This document shows, in pieces, positions 44,471 through 55,593 of a stretch of 64,000 nucleotides of DNA. Below the pieces are notes generated by a model that saw only the letters and a program-made list of their open reading frames with translations, was not told where the DNA came from and did not search any database. Position 1 is the first letter of the stretch. Every line of letters begins with the position of its first letter. The DNA lies in the NCBI RefSeq assembly GCF_963169125.1, contig NC_084795.1, positions 261,759,042-261,823,041 on the forward strand. Direction: 5' to 3'. The position numbers and the translations under genes are program-made. The stretch is from Humulus lupulus. Taxonomy: Eukaryota > Streptophyta > Magnoliopsida > Rosales > Cannabaceae.

Positions 44471-46519
44471 GCCATGCCCTGCTCTATAGGTACAACAGTT
44501 TTCTTACCTGTGTCCCAAGCTATCTGAGCACTGCAATCCCAAGCACAGTCCTCGTTGATAACCTAGTCACAACATAATTACAATAGTCGTTCATCAAATT
44601 CTAATCCAATAAATAGCCTCGAGACATAAATCCAGCCTCCGGGACCTTGGATTCTACCAAATTGGGTAGTAGAAACCTTCTTGAGCCTTAACGTTTGAGT
44701 TCCCAAGCTAAAAACCTTCAAATAGCCAAAATTCTGCATTTGGGTCGCGGTCCAGCCCCCCTTAAGGGTTGCGGTGCCCAAACCTTGTGCTGCGGTGCCT
44801 GGGGAATTTTTCCCGAAGTCCCCTAGCCTATAAACTCAAGCGTGTCATGGCGCCTGATGAACAGGGTCGCGACGCGAGCCCGAAACCCAGAAATCCCATG
44901 CAAATTTCACGACCTAACTTCCCTGAAAATCATTTTAAATGCCCCCCAAAAAGAGAATTGAATCTCATAATCATTCTAATACACTTTAAGTAGCACTAGA
45001 ACCCCATAAACTATTCCATATCCTCACCAAAACTCAAAATCATAACTCAAGTTTGAACCTAGAAGAAAACACTTACAACATGGCAGAAATCCATTAAAAC
45101 CAGAGCAAGGAGCCTTACCTCAATGAAGATTTTCGAGCTTAATCCAGCTCTCCAACACCATAGGCTTATCCTCCCCGAATTCCAAGCTTTAGTTCTGAAA
45201 TTCTCCTCCAAAACTCCAAAAAATCGACCAAGTCCTCTAGAGATGAGAGAGAGAGAGTCGAGAGAGATATCAAGAGAGTATGTGTTTCTGTCTTTTTTTC
45301 CAATTCCAGAAGTGTGTCCTTGCTTTCAGATCAATTAAGCCTACCCTCAGCCTCCTAAGTCCCTAAAATACCCAAAATACCCTTGAGTCCATTATAAACT
45401 CTTTAAAATCACCAAGGGCAATTTCGTCATTTTCCATGCCCGCTAATTCCTCGAGTGTTCCTATAAATCCCCGTTTAATCCTGACATATCCAAATAATTA
45501 CCAAACTACTACCCGTTACTCGAATAATCCTAAACACACATAATGTTGACCCTCGATTTGGCCAACGACACAGAGTCAAAATAACGACAAAGAAACAAAA
45601 AGGAAATCAAGAATGAAATCAAATGGGAAGAAGGTGACACAAATAATTTATAGTGGTTCGGCCCCAACTGTGTGGTAATAACCTACGCCCACTTATTGTT
45701 CTTATTGATGTTGAATCCCGATGTCGTGATCAAAGAACTAGGGTTCTTGAGTTTCACAAGCTTCAGGAGAATTACAACTTTTTTGTGGATAGTCACACTA
45801 TGCTCTCTCTATGAATATTCAAGTTCAAAGTCCCCCAAAAGTCCCTTCCTTGAGCCCTCTCACGTATATTTATAGGCTAAAGGGGGTTACATGGGCCAAT
45901 GGGCCTTAATTATCCTTAATATCAGCGTATCAAGGCAAAAAAAGAGAAAAGATAATAAATTTAGTTATTACAAGATTACATATCTTAAAGGAATTAAACC
46001 AAAGCATGCGACCAGACTGATCGCATCTAATCGCGAGATTTAATCGGGCAAGAAACACATGGTCGAAAGGCGAACAGAACTCCTTCACTTTGACACTGCC
46101 ACGTGCCAACCACGTGTAATAAATTCTTACCACGTTATCAGGAGTCATTTTTGGATAAACACATAATATTCCCGAAATACCCCTATGCTCCTCCCAAGCC
46201 GGGTATTTGACCTCGTTGTGACTATTTAGCTAAACTACTCCCTAGGACCGTCTCGGATCATGCATCACAAATATATCACCACTCACACGTGGTATCAATC
46301 ACAATATACACAAATATTGCATTTATGCCCTCAACAGGCTAAAACTACGAATATGCCCCTAATAGCCAAACGGGGCCCACATGCATATTTAATTCACCTA
46401 AACATGCATTTCTAATCACATAGTCATCAAATTCCCATATTAACATATTTAATTCGATTATTTCCCTCCTGACACGCTAATCAAGGCCCTAAGCCTTATT
46501 AGAAAATTTGGGCGCTACA
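44471..46519 (-). mobile_element. Partial gypsy LTR (LTR-6), minus strand
   Basis: Minus-strand LTR of the same family starting TGTAGCGCCC at 46519. It is cut at 44471 by the gypsy-3 LTR, and its remaining part is not found on the left. GC-rich module at about 44740-44880: GGTCGCGGTCC, TTGCGGTGCC, CTGCGGTGCC, GGTCGCGACGCG. It is interrupted by a small LTR at 45544-46161. Confidence 0.85.
45544..46161. mobile_element. Small solo LTR (618 bp) nested in LTR-6
   Basis: TGTTGACCCTC...GGATAAACA flanked by a 5-bp duplication CATAA (45539-45543 and 46162-46166). Contains TTTATAGTGGTTCGGCCCC near 45651, a phrase familiar from plant LTRs. Its family and orientation are not certain. Confidence 0.85.
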
Positions 46520-48128
46520 ACAGTCTTCTTCACCAAGCCTTTGATCAACCTAGAACTAGTGTGGGCTGATTTTCAACACTGGAGATAGAGATCTAGAAGA
46601 AAAGAAGAAGAGAGAGTGGCCAAGAAAGGGTTAGACTGTCTAGGTTTTCACTTACCCAATGAATCAATTGAGACTGACTTCCTTATGAAAACCCTAGATA
46701 TCATATTCTTTATATATGCAACTTAATGGGCTTTATTTAAATTTAAATTTAAATTTTAATTAATTAAAAATAATAAACAAAAATAAAATAAAAGCCTTGG
46801 GCTACCATATATGGACTTGGGCCCAATCTCTTTGTTTTGAATTTAAATAACAATTGGGCCTAAATTCAAAATCTTTTATTTATTTATTTTTAATTAATTG
46901 ATTAAATCCTTATTACAATTAACTAATTATAATTTGAAACTTAATTTAATATTATCTATTTATATTGACATCAATTTATCAATATTAATAAATTTACCCA
47001 AAGATTCTCTTTTATTCTCTAAATCTCATATCTCTGTAAATTTTCTAAAATTGACCTAGTCAACTTTAAAAATCCTAATTGATAATTAAATCAATTAATT
47101 GAGACACTCTAGATGATTTACTCAAATGTGATATGGGGACCATGGATCCATGAAATCAAGCTCGAATAAGTTACCGTGAATTTATTTACGAATAATTTCA
47201 CTACCTTATTTATTCCTTATGACTCCACTATAGACTCGGAATTGAACTCTTGAATTCATATAACGTATTTTTCAAACCATAAATGCATTATCCATTGTTA
47301 TAACCATTACAGTCAGTCAATCCTCTATCGATGACTTACTAACGAGCTGGGTGAAAATTACCGTTTTACCCCTCAGCAGTATTTTATCCTCAACTCCCAC
47401 TAAGTTCCTTATAAATGATATTTCCGTGAACTTAATCACAGAAATGAGATCTCAATCATTTAATCTTTTGAACAAAGGAATTAAGGAAATCATATTTTCA
47501 CTTCTCATACAGAAGTTATAGATTTCATATCTATGAACAATACTCCCACTCAATTACATTACTAAATCTCCAAGATGTAAGTACGGGCTAGACCATAGGG
47601 TAAGCTGGTAACGAACAAGTCAAAAGATTTAAATAATATAATTAGTTGAATATTATCACTCAAAATTAAGATTGACTTAACCTATGGTCAACGTTGTGAC
47701 ATTGATTAGATTTGATAACAACGATACTTATTTATCAATCAATAATCAATATCGGTCCTAGTTCGATGTAACCAAATACATCCGATCTTATCTACTTGGT
47801 CAATGCCTTGGACAAGACATCACACCCCAAATGTGTAAGTAGATCATACCATAGATTGCCTAATCAGTAAAAATCCAATGCATTGATCTGATCTTAGGAC
47901 TTGTTCTTTTGAACATATAATTACAATTAAAATTCACTGTGACCTAGTCACTATAATTGTAACTATCCATATGTTCGAGATTTTATAAATGTTTGTATTA
48001 TTTCAATAATCATGTTAAAACAAGCAAGCAACACGGTTGTCAAACTAAATGATTTCTACTACTTTTATTGACAATATGAAATTGTGTTACATGCTCGACA
48101 TGGTTTTATGAGGGCATAAAACCCAACA
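46520..48128 (-). mobile_element. Copia-B2 5' LTR, truncated
   Basis: Closely matches 10187-11816, differing by scattered substitutions and small indels, and ends CCCAACA at 48128. About 235 bp of the LTR (the side next to the primer-binding site) are missing at 46520, where LTR-6 starts. It lacks the local triplication seen in the 3' LTR. Confidence 0.9.
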
Positions 48129-49899
48129 TATATCTATATAAATTTTCTGGGTTTTGATTTTGTGTGATAAAATTCTTCTAACACTTCAACATTTAACCTG
48201 AGAAAAGAAAACAGATAAAGCTAAGTACCTCTCCAAAAAAATAAATAAATAAATAAAGCTTACATGATAAGGTATTATAAATGTTGGCATTTGACATATA
48301 CTATCTCAGTTGCTACACTTGTATAAAACACATTCTTCAAGCTCTCCAAATCTCTTTCACTTCACTTATGATCCAACAAAATTCATCCATTATGAATCAG
48401 GCCAAATGTTTCGTGTGAAATTTAATAGATATGTTCTCACTTTATTTAAATATAAATTTATGCATGTAATAAGAAATTGAAATAACAAGTTGTTGATATA
48501 GCATTAATAGAATTCAAGTGTAAAATAGGAACTAATTAACCTTCAATTAATACATATAATTGAAATTATGTATTACAAGTATGCCATTGGGAAACCTTGC
48601 TAAGATATCTCTGGGACATGTGTCTTTTCTCGATACTTATCCTGCAAGTATCTAAGGTCTATAAAAGAGGTAGGTGAAGTAGCGAAAGAGGAACAAGCAA
48701 GAAAGTGATGGGGGAGGGTGACACCCTCCACAAAAAATAGAATCTACACAAAATTTGGATTGACAGAGACTTAAAAAATATTGAGAAAGAGCTTGCAAAC
48801 CCAAGTAGATAAATGAAGTTCTTCAATATTTGATGAAGCTTCAAAACCCTAAGCAAGACCATCCCTTTCATTTTTCAAATCCTTCAAGCAAATCGAACCA
48901 CAAAACCAAAGCTTATACACGTTGAGAAATGTTGTCCTAATACTCTATTTCTAAGCCACCATTAATGCTTGGGGCCTTCTCTTGAGGAAATGAGGATTGA
49001 GATTGAAGAAGCCTTCAATTCTCTAAGTCAAGCACTTTCTTGGATAGTTCTTGGAAAAATTAGAGATTCTTGGAGCTAGAGAGAGAATGAGGGTAGAGAG
49101 AGTGATCAAGTCTCCCAAATCACTCTTTGACCCATATATACAGTAGGTACCGTCATTGGGTCTAACCAATAGGATTAGACTTGCAAAACACGTTATTTTG
49201 AGCATTTACATAAATCCACGAAATACAACAGGCGACAAATCCACGTAATACAGCAAGCGACGCGTCGCTTGCTAGAGTTTCTGGAAACCCTAGCTTTCAG
49301 GCGATGTGTAGCCTCCTGTATGGCAACTTATCGCCACCCCTCTAACTTTGGACACTTCCAAAGGTCCAAAAAATGCTCTAAATGCCACCAAACTTTTTGG
49401 GAACCCTTAGATACTTTTTTGTATCACTTTGGACCCAAATTTGCATTTTATAAGTACCTACAATTTGAAACTCAAATTCACATCTACAGTATGTGAATTC
49501 TACTAAGTGTTTACACCTTGATTGTATTTTAACACTTTATCATTTGTATTTAACCAATCATAACAGAAAGAACTATTAGTCAAGTGGCAAAGTTCTCGTC
49601 TCATCAAAAATTCTTACAAGTTATCTCCCTATTTTTCTCTCACTTCAAGCTACCTTGCTTTAATTACTAAATTGATACATCACACTGCCTCAATAAGTTA
49701 CTCACCATTGCTTCATCACCCTGCATCACCAAGCTGCTCATTCACAATCAACCTGCTGTACTATATCACCATGCATATCGAATAATCAACCTACATGTAC
49801 CATAAAGCGAATAACCGCTTCATTACCTTGTCGTCACCATCCTTACATTTTGGTGACTTTGCTAGGGATTGTTTTTCTTAATCTTATATTAAGGAAAGT
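48129..49899. other. Unassigned DNA with a 22-bp palindrome
   Basis: No gene recognised; short frames such as 48659-48871 and 49269-49496 have no visible domain. An AATA run lies near 48238-48258. Around 49230-49330 a cluster of GCGAC/GGCGAT words includes a perfect 22-bp palindrome. The organisation resembles an LTR of an unidentified family, but no boundary was found. Confidence 0.5.
49252..49273. repeat. Perfect 22-bp palindrome
   Basis: The half-site is AGCAAGCGACG, and the whole sequence is its own reverse complement, centred on CG/CG. The neighbours GGCGACAAA (49231) and GGCGATGTG (49302) share part of the word. Confidence 0.95.
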
Positions 49900-52593
49900 G
49901 TAATGACCTAAACTCCAAGGACCGTTACGGTGCACATTATAAACAGTGCTAAACTCGCTAATTGAGTCCTTTGGTCAAAGCGGTTTAGGGATTAAAAATT
50001 TGGTTAAGATATAACGTTTCATTAGAACGTTTACTGTATACACTGGGATCCCAAAAATATAATTTAGAGGTCTATTACAAGAAAATATTTACAATCAGCC
50101 GATCTAAGAAGCAAAACAAGGTTTAACCCTAGTTCCTCTTTCAACCCTCGGCCGTGGCGGTCGAGCAGCCGCATATGTACACGTCGTCACCTAAGCTCTC
50201 CAACTCAAGGATGGTCCGGCTTCCTTTTGCCTTTACCTGCACCACACAGCACCCGTGAGCCGAAGCCCAGCAAGAAAACTCAATATGCTCATGAACAGTA
50301 TTAACATGTCATCAAATCATAATGTGCATGCCTAGCAATAATAGCCTTCATCATGCATGCAAGCAGGTGCAAACAAATGATTAAGGGGTTCTACATCTGA
50401 ATAGATGACTAACGAGTCAATCTCTGAGGACCTGATTCTTGAGTAGATGACTAGTAAGTCAATCTTGGTGTGGGTGACTAATGAGTCACACCCTGCATAG
50501 GTGACTAATGAGTCACACTCTGTATAGATGACTAATGAGTCATACCCTGTGTAGATGACTAATGAGTCCATCTCTATCTAGGTGACTAATGAGTCACACT
50601 CTGTATAGATGAGTAATGAGTCTATCTCTGTGTGGATGACTAATGAGTCATACCCTGTATAGGTGACTAATGAGTCACACTCTGGAGGTCCCATACCCTC
50701 CTAGCCATGTGACATGTAGGTCACCTTAGCCTTTCTGGCTCTGGCTCTAATTAACTAGCCCTTAGACTAGACAAGCACTTTTAATTTTCATCGAACTTGA
50801 GGTCGGTCCGGCATTAATGCTCATTCGATTCATTCAATGCAGATGTCGATTAGATCTAATCTTTTATTGGCTTGCGTTAAACACGCTAAGACCGTTCTTG
50901 ACTTATGAGTCAATACCACGTGACCAGTGCTCAGTACCACTGCCGAACTTGACTAATGAGTCATAGCTTCACAGCGGATACTAACACCATTGCCAATTCT
51001 GACTAATGAGTCAGTGCCATGCACAAGTAAGCAATGCTACCAGGCATATATCATATGTCAAATATCCAAACATAGGGCATTCATCATGCTTACTTATCAG
51101 TTACTAGCATAACTATGATCATGCAGAAACACAGAGACTCAAGCTCTGATCAATCTCATATTCAACATTCATGGCATGCCCTAAACACATGTTTCTCGTG
51201 CATTACATGCATCACATTTAAACACCTGACATGCCTCAATAATAACCATACACAAGTGAGCAAGAATGCTAAGCATTTGATATGCTATCAATGTTCACAT
51301 TTAAACATCCAACATGCATCAAGAATAACCATGCATGTCACATATGGGGTGTAGTTTTCTTACCTTTGGTCCAAGCACAGGTTACCAATAACAAGCCACA
51401 AGCACAATCCCTACTCCAAGCCTCTAGTGATAACCTAGTCACAACCACAAATGGTGATCCAAGGAGTTCAAGTTCTAAAACCACTCCCGGAACCAAGACC
51501 TAGCCTCCGAGACATCAAATTCCACTAAACCGGGTAGTAGGAACGATCCCGAGGCCTAAGGTTTGAGTTCCCCTAGCCAAAACATCAATTTGGACATAAA
51601 CAGCACCAAGTGCCGCGACCCTCCCGGCAAGCGCCATGGCCCTCAGGCCAAACAGAACCTCCACCTGCTTCTTCAAGCTTGGGCCACGGCACCCAAGAAC
51701 AGGGCCGTGGCCCAACCTCGGACCAGCCATTTTTATCCCGTTTTCAACCTTTTAAATCCTTCCAAAAACATATCCAAACTCAAAAATCAAAGTTCCCAAA
51801 CATCCCCATGATCCAAAACCAACAAAACCCAAGTCTCAAATCTAACAAAAACTAATCAAAACACAAAGTCCAATTCAAGCTTAAAAACTTAAAACTTAAA
51901 AATTGAATTACCTCTGATTGAGTTGTTTCCAATTAAATCCTCTGGCTAATTAGCTTCTAATCTTCCCTAGGATCGCTATGCCTCGATCCTCGCTTGAATC
52001 CAAGTCCTAGAACTCAAGTTACCTTTGAAAATGCGATCGGGAGACGAAAATGGAACTTTGAGGGAGAGAGAACGTACAGAACGTTCTTTTTATGTCTTAA
52101 AAGGTTACTTCAAGCTTAAGTAGCTTCAACCAAATCCTAACGCTCGGGGTCTCGAAAACACTCCCAGGGGCAAAATAGTCAAAACCTCCTGAATTTCCCC
52201 CCAATCTTACTAACTCCCAATTTATCACCAAATATTGATTCCCATTACCCAATAACCCAGTAATGCTCTAAATACCCATTGACTCACTCCGAGTCAAGAA
52301 TAAATCTCATTGTGACTAATCCACTAGCTTACCTCCTAGGATCGTCTCATGCTGAGTAACCCTAGCATAACCAAATAATAATAAAGCACCACACACACAT
52401 ATCACATATATGCCAAATATGCCCGAAATGGCCAAAATATGAAAATCACCCAATTACTCTAAAATGGGTTCACATGCATATTTAATACACCTAAATATGC
52501 ATATTATCATTTAATAGCATAATAAATCAATTATGGTCCTCCCGGTCTCCTAATCAAGGTCTTAAACCATATTAGGAAATTTGGGGCATTACA
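49900..52593 (-). mobile_element. Solo gypsy LTR (LTR-4), minus strand
   Basis: TGTAATGACC...GCATTACA in window orientation, 2694 bp, flanked by the duplication GAAAG (49895-49899 and 52594-52598). Conserved block on the minus strand at about 50260-50279. GC-rich module: GCCGCGAC 51612, GCCATGGC 51633, GCCACGGC 51683, GCCGTGGC 51704. It carries the minisatellite at 50396-50692. Confidence 0.93.
50396..50692 (-). repeat. ~30-bp minisatellite with TGACTAATGAGTCA core
   Basis: About ten units, each with GTGACTAATGAGTCA or a close variant followed by CACTCTGTATAGA-like spacer. The core has inverted TGACT/AGTCA halves. A minus-strand open frame across it is a product of the repetition, not a gene. 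Other copies of this LTR family hold only scattered relatives of the unit (for example 38300-38360). Confidence 0.92.
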
Positions 52594-52598
52594 GAAAG

Positions 52599-54670
52599 TA
52601 GTCAAGTTTGTTCTCTTATTTGAATCTAAATGTCTTCCTCCATAGAGATCCATGATAACTCTACAAAATAGAGTTATTTTACCATATTTTATATGCTAAT
52701 TGTTGCTTAGTTCTTGAGTTTTTAATTGATTTGTTAAGTTTTTAAGTAATTTTGAATTTATTGGGTTTATTTTGATTTTATATATATTTGTGTGTTTTAT
52801 GGTTATTTTGTTGTAAAATGTTGTAGTTAACTATTTAAGTTAGTGTGTTTAGGGAAGTAAAAAAATGTGTGTTTTATTGTAACTAAATGTTAAATTAAAT
52901 TAAGTTGTAATTAATATTTTCAAAGAATTAATATGGTTTATTTTATAATTGAAAATATTTTATCATGACTTAATTTATATTTATTTTGTAGGATTATGTT
53001 GTATTTTTTTTAGCTTTTGAAAGGCAAGAAAAAGAAAGAAAAAATATGGCAAATTTGAAGACAAAGAGCTGGACTTGTGCCCAGGCCCATGCCTTATTCG
53101 ACCCAGCACGAGCTGCCTTCCTAGCCACCACGCTTGCAGCCTCCAAGCCCACCCGAAGTCCTCCCAGCTGCATCTTCGGCTCAGCCCAACACTAACCTTT
53201 CCAGCCTCCAGACCAGCCCGTGCTAGTAGCCCAAGCCAATCCAGCCCAGCGCCTCCCTGCTCCAAACAGCCAACCAGGCCCACTGCCCGTCTACCTTAGC
53301 TCCCCCAGTCGTTGAGCCCAGCTGCCTCCTGAAGTCTCTCAAGCCCACCAACACGCGTGCCCAGTTGAAGCCCTTTGTACCAGGCCAAACAAGGCCCACA
53401 CGCCTAGGATCACCTCATAGCCAACCCAACCTACTGCCATTTTGCCTTGAGCTCATCAAATACACCAATTGTCTCCTTGTCCCCTTTGCCCAAAAATGCC
53501 AACTTTTTACCCAAACTTTTCCACAAAATTTACCCCAAAATCATCATTACACCCTAAAATTTACCCCTATTTGTCATATTATTATTAATTTAATTAATTT
53601 AAATTGATTATTTTAATACTCTCATTTTGGCTATAAATAGGGAATTTTCAAGAACATTTTGGGAGTGCTTATTTTAGGAGGTTTTACACTTTAATTTCTA
53701 CACTTTCAAGACCCTCCATTCTCTTCATCTTTTTCTTCTTTTTGGTCATTTTTCTATGAGTTTTTAGAAGAAGTATTTGGGGGTTCCTCCTCCAAATTTT
53801 TTTATTTATGTTTGTAATTTTTTGGTCTGTAATTTCTATGCTAGTTATGAATTTCTAATCTTTTTAAGATTATTAAGGTGAAGATGAAACAATATGTAAC
53901 TAGATAGTATTTATGTTGTGTGTTGATTTCCCATTTTGTGCAATAAAGTTTATGGATTTTCTTCTTCAAATATTTTCTTTCATCTTAAATATCTTGTATT
54001 TTTTATTGTTAGAACATATTTACACTTTGTTCTTCATTAGTGCAAAATCATAATATTCTTTGATTAAGGTGTGCCATTAAATTGTGCACATCAAATGCTT
54101 AGAACAAAAATATTATGTTTTGCCTTATAAATAATATTCATTGATTTATTTGTTATTTCATTAGAGTGATTTACATTAAATACTTTGAAATTATAATTTT
54201 AAAAGTGAAGATAAATCCTACAATTCCATGATAATTTGTGCTTAAAAAGAATATCTAAATTTAATAGGTGATAGTTTGATTAATTTCTACTATTAAAACT
54301 TGGGAACCAATATACTTATAGATATTATTGAACTTATATTTGGTGGATTCTATTATCTTAATAATCTTTCTCTTACAACTTGTTAACAATTCCTATCTTA
54401 TTTGTTTTTCTTGCTTTAATATCTTTATTATTATCTTTCATTTTTATTTTCTTGATACAAAAATCTCATCAATCTTTGGAGCTATGTTAGAATTCATTAA
54501 TTTTGACTTAAAATAGTTTTATTTTTTATTATAGACAACTCATTTGGGTTCGACATCCTTGCTTACACGGTCACTATTCTATATGAACAATTCGTGCGCT
54601 TGCGATATAAATATTTAAAACATACCTGTTTTGGGTCCATCAATCCACGAGAAAGATACTCGGAGTTGAG
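52599..54670 (+). mobile_element. Probable LTR and leader of the gag-protease element that follows
   Basis: A good TATA box (CTATAAATAG, 53631-53640), T-rich downstream sequence, CAATAAAG near 53941 and a TTGGGTTCGACATCC leader phrase near 54545 match the layout of a large gypsy LTR and leader in front of the gag remnant at 54686. I could not find LTR boundaries or a primer-binding site. Open frames around 53075-53300 are low-complexity and not supported as genes. Confidence 0.4.
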
Positions 54671-54685
54671 CAGAGACCTTGCGAG

Positions 54686-55593
54686 ATGACAGTAACAACA
54701 ACATTAATCCAATAAGTACAGATAACGTTGTGTTAGCAAGACTAGAAAAAGCTTCCGAAGGCTCAAGATGGTATGATGCAATTACTGAGTTCTCTTTTGT
54801 TGCAAACACACCAAGAAGCTACTATAAAAAAGGTTGGTTTACCAGAAGAGCAAGGGATGAATGGGTCTCCAGTGAGGCACATAAATGTTACTGAACAACG
54901 TGTCCAAGTAACATCCAACAACACTAGAGGAAATAGAACATCTGAAATTGTTGAAAGGATCGGTGAAGAAACACGATATATCTCTGAGTTTGTTACAAAA
55001 GATGAGTTGATTGACCTCCTTAAAGCTGAAAGAGGTAAGTCATCATCAACATCAGCTTCTATCGATTTTCATCCACCTTACCCCTTGGAAGATGAAGTCA
55101 AACCTTAGCCATGAGGTTATATGAGCCCAATATTTAAGAATACAATGGGAAATTTGGCAATGCCAAGGAACATGTTATCCAATTCATTGATGATCTGGAG
55201 GTTTAAGCACATGATTTTGAGCTAAAAACCTAGAGTTTTCAAAGTCTCTTATTGATTCGGCTTACTCTTGGTATGTGAGCTTGCCCCCGGGAAGTATAGG
55301 AAGTTAGGACGACCTGGTCTCTCAATTTTTTGCTGAATTCTTTATGATTGAGGATAAATGGAGTATAGCTGATCTTTCAGGAGAGCGATAAATTTTTGGA
55401 CAGATTCTTGGCGATTATGTTTTTTTTTTTTTTGAGAAAAAGCTCTTGATTGTGTCTAAACCATGCCTGAAAATGATCTCGTCAAAATGTGTTTCAAGGG
55501 AATGCTTGATGAATACCACTTGCACATTGAGAACCATCCTATATACAACTTTGCAAAGCTCATAGCCAAATCAATGAACACCGATTGCCAAAC
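54686..55593 (+). pseudogene. Gypsy-type gag remnant, first part (gypsy-5)
   Basis: After a start at about 54686, shifting frames give gag-like text: IDFHPPYPLEDEVKP, then YNGKFGNAKEHVIQFIDD and MPENDLVKMCFKGMLDEYHLHI near 55460-55530, typical of the gag region of Ty3 elements. Many stops and frameshifts. It is cut by the solo LTR at 55594 and resumes at about 57822. Confidence 0.7.

Larger units (their letters stand above)
9952..48128 (-). mobile_element. Copia-B2: one copia element split by nested insertions
   Basis: A minus-strand LTR at each end (9952-11816 and the truncated 46520-48128) encloses, in the correct order for one minus-strand copia element, RNase H/RT (11.8-13.3 kb), integrase (20917-21481, continuing at 32532), gag-protease (to about 33.7 kb) and leader (33.7-34.8 and 39.8-40.1 kb). 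The leader matches the copia-B3 leader at 60.4-62.9 kb. The flanks are TATAC (9947-9951) and TATAT (48129-48133), a near-perfect 5-bp target duplication. Everything else inside arrived later. That it is one element is inferred from order, orientation and flanks. Confidence 0.75.

Noticed and set aside
50332..50571. Minus-strand open frame with DSLV-Y repeats
   Set aside because: It only mirrors the ~30-bp minisatellite inside solo LTR-4, and no related frame exists in sister LTRs.
53075..53299. Ser/Pro-rich frames in the C-rich stretch near 53.1-53.3 kb
   Set aside because: Frames on both strands are open because of base composition, with no domain or start context; the region looks like LTR or leader.
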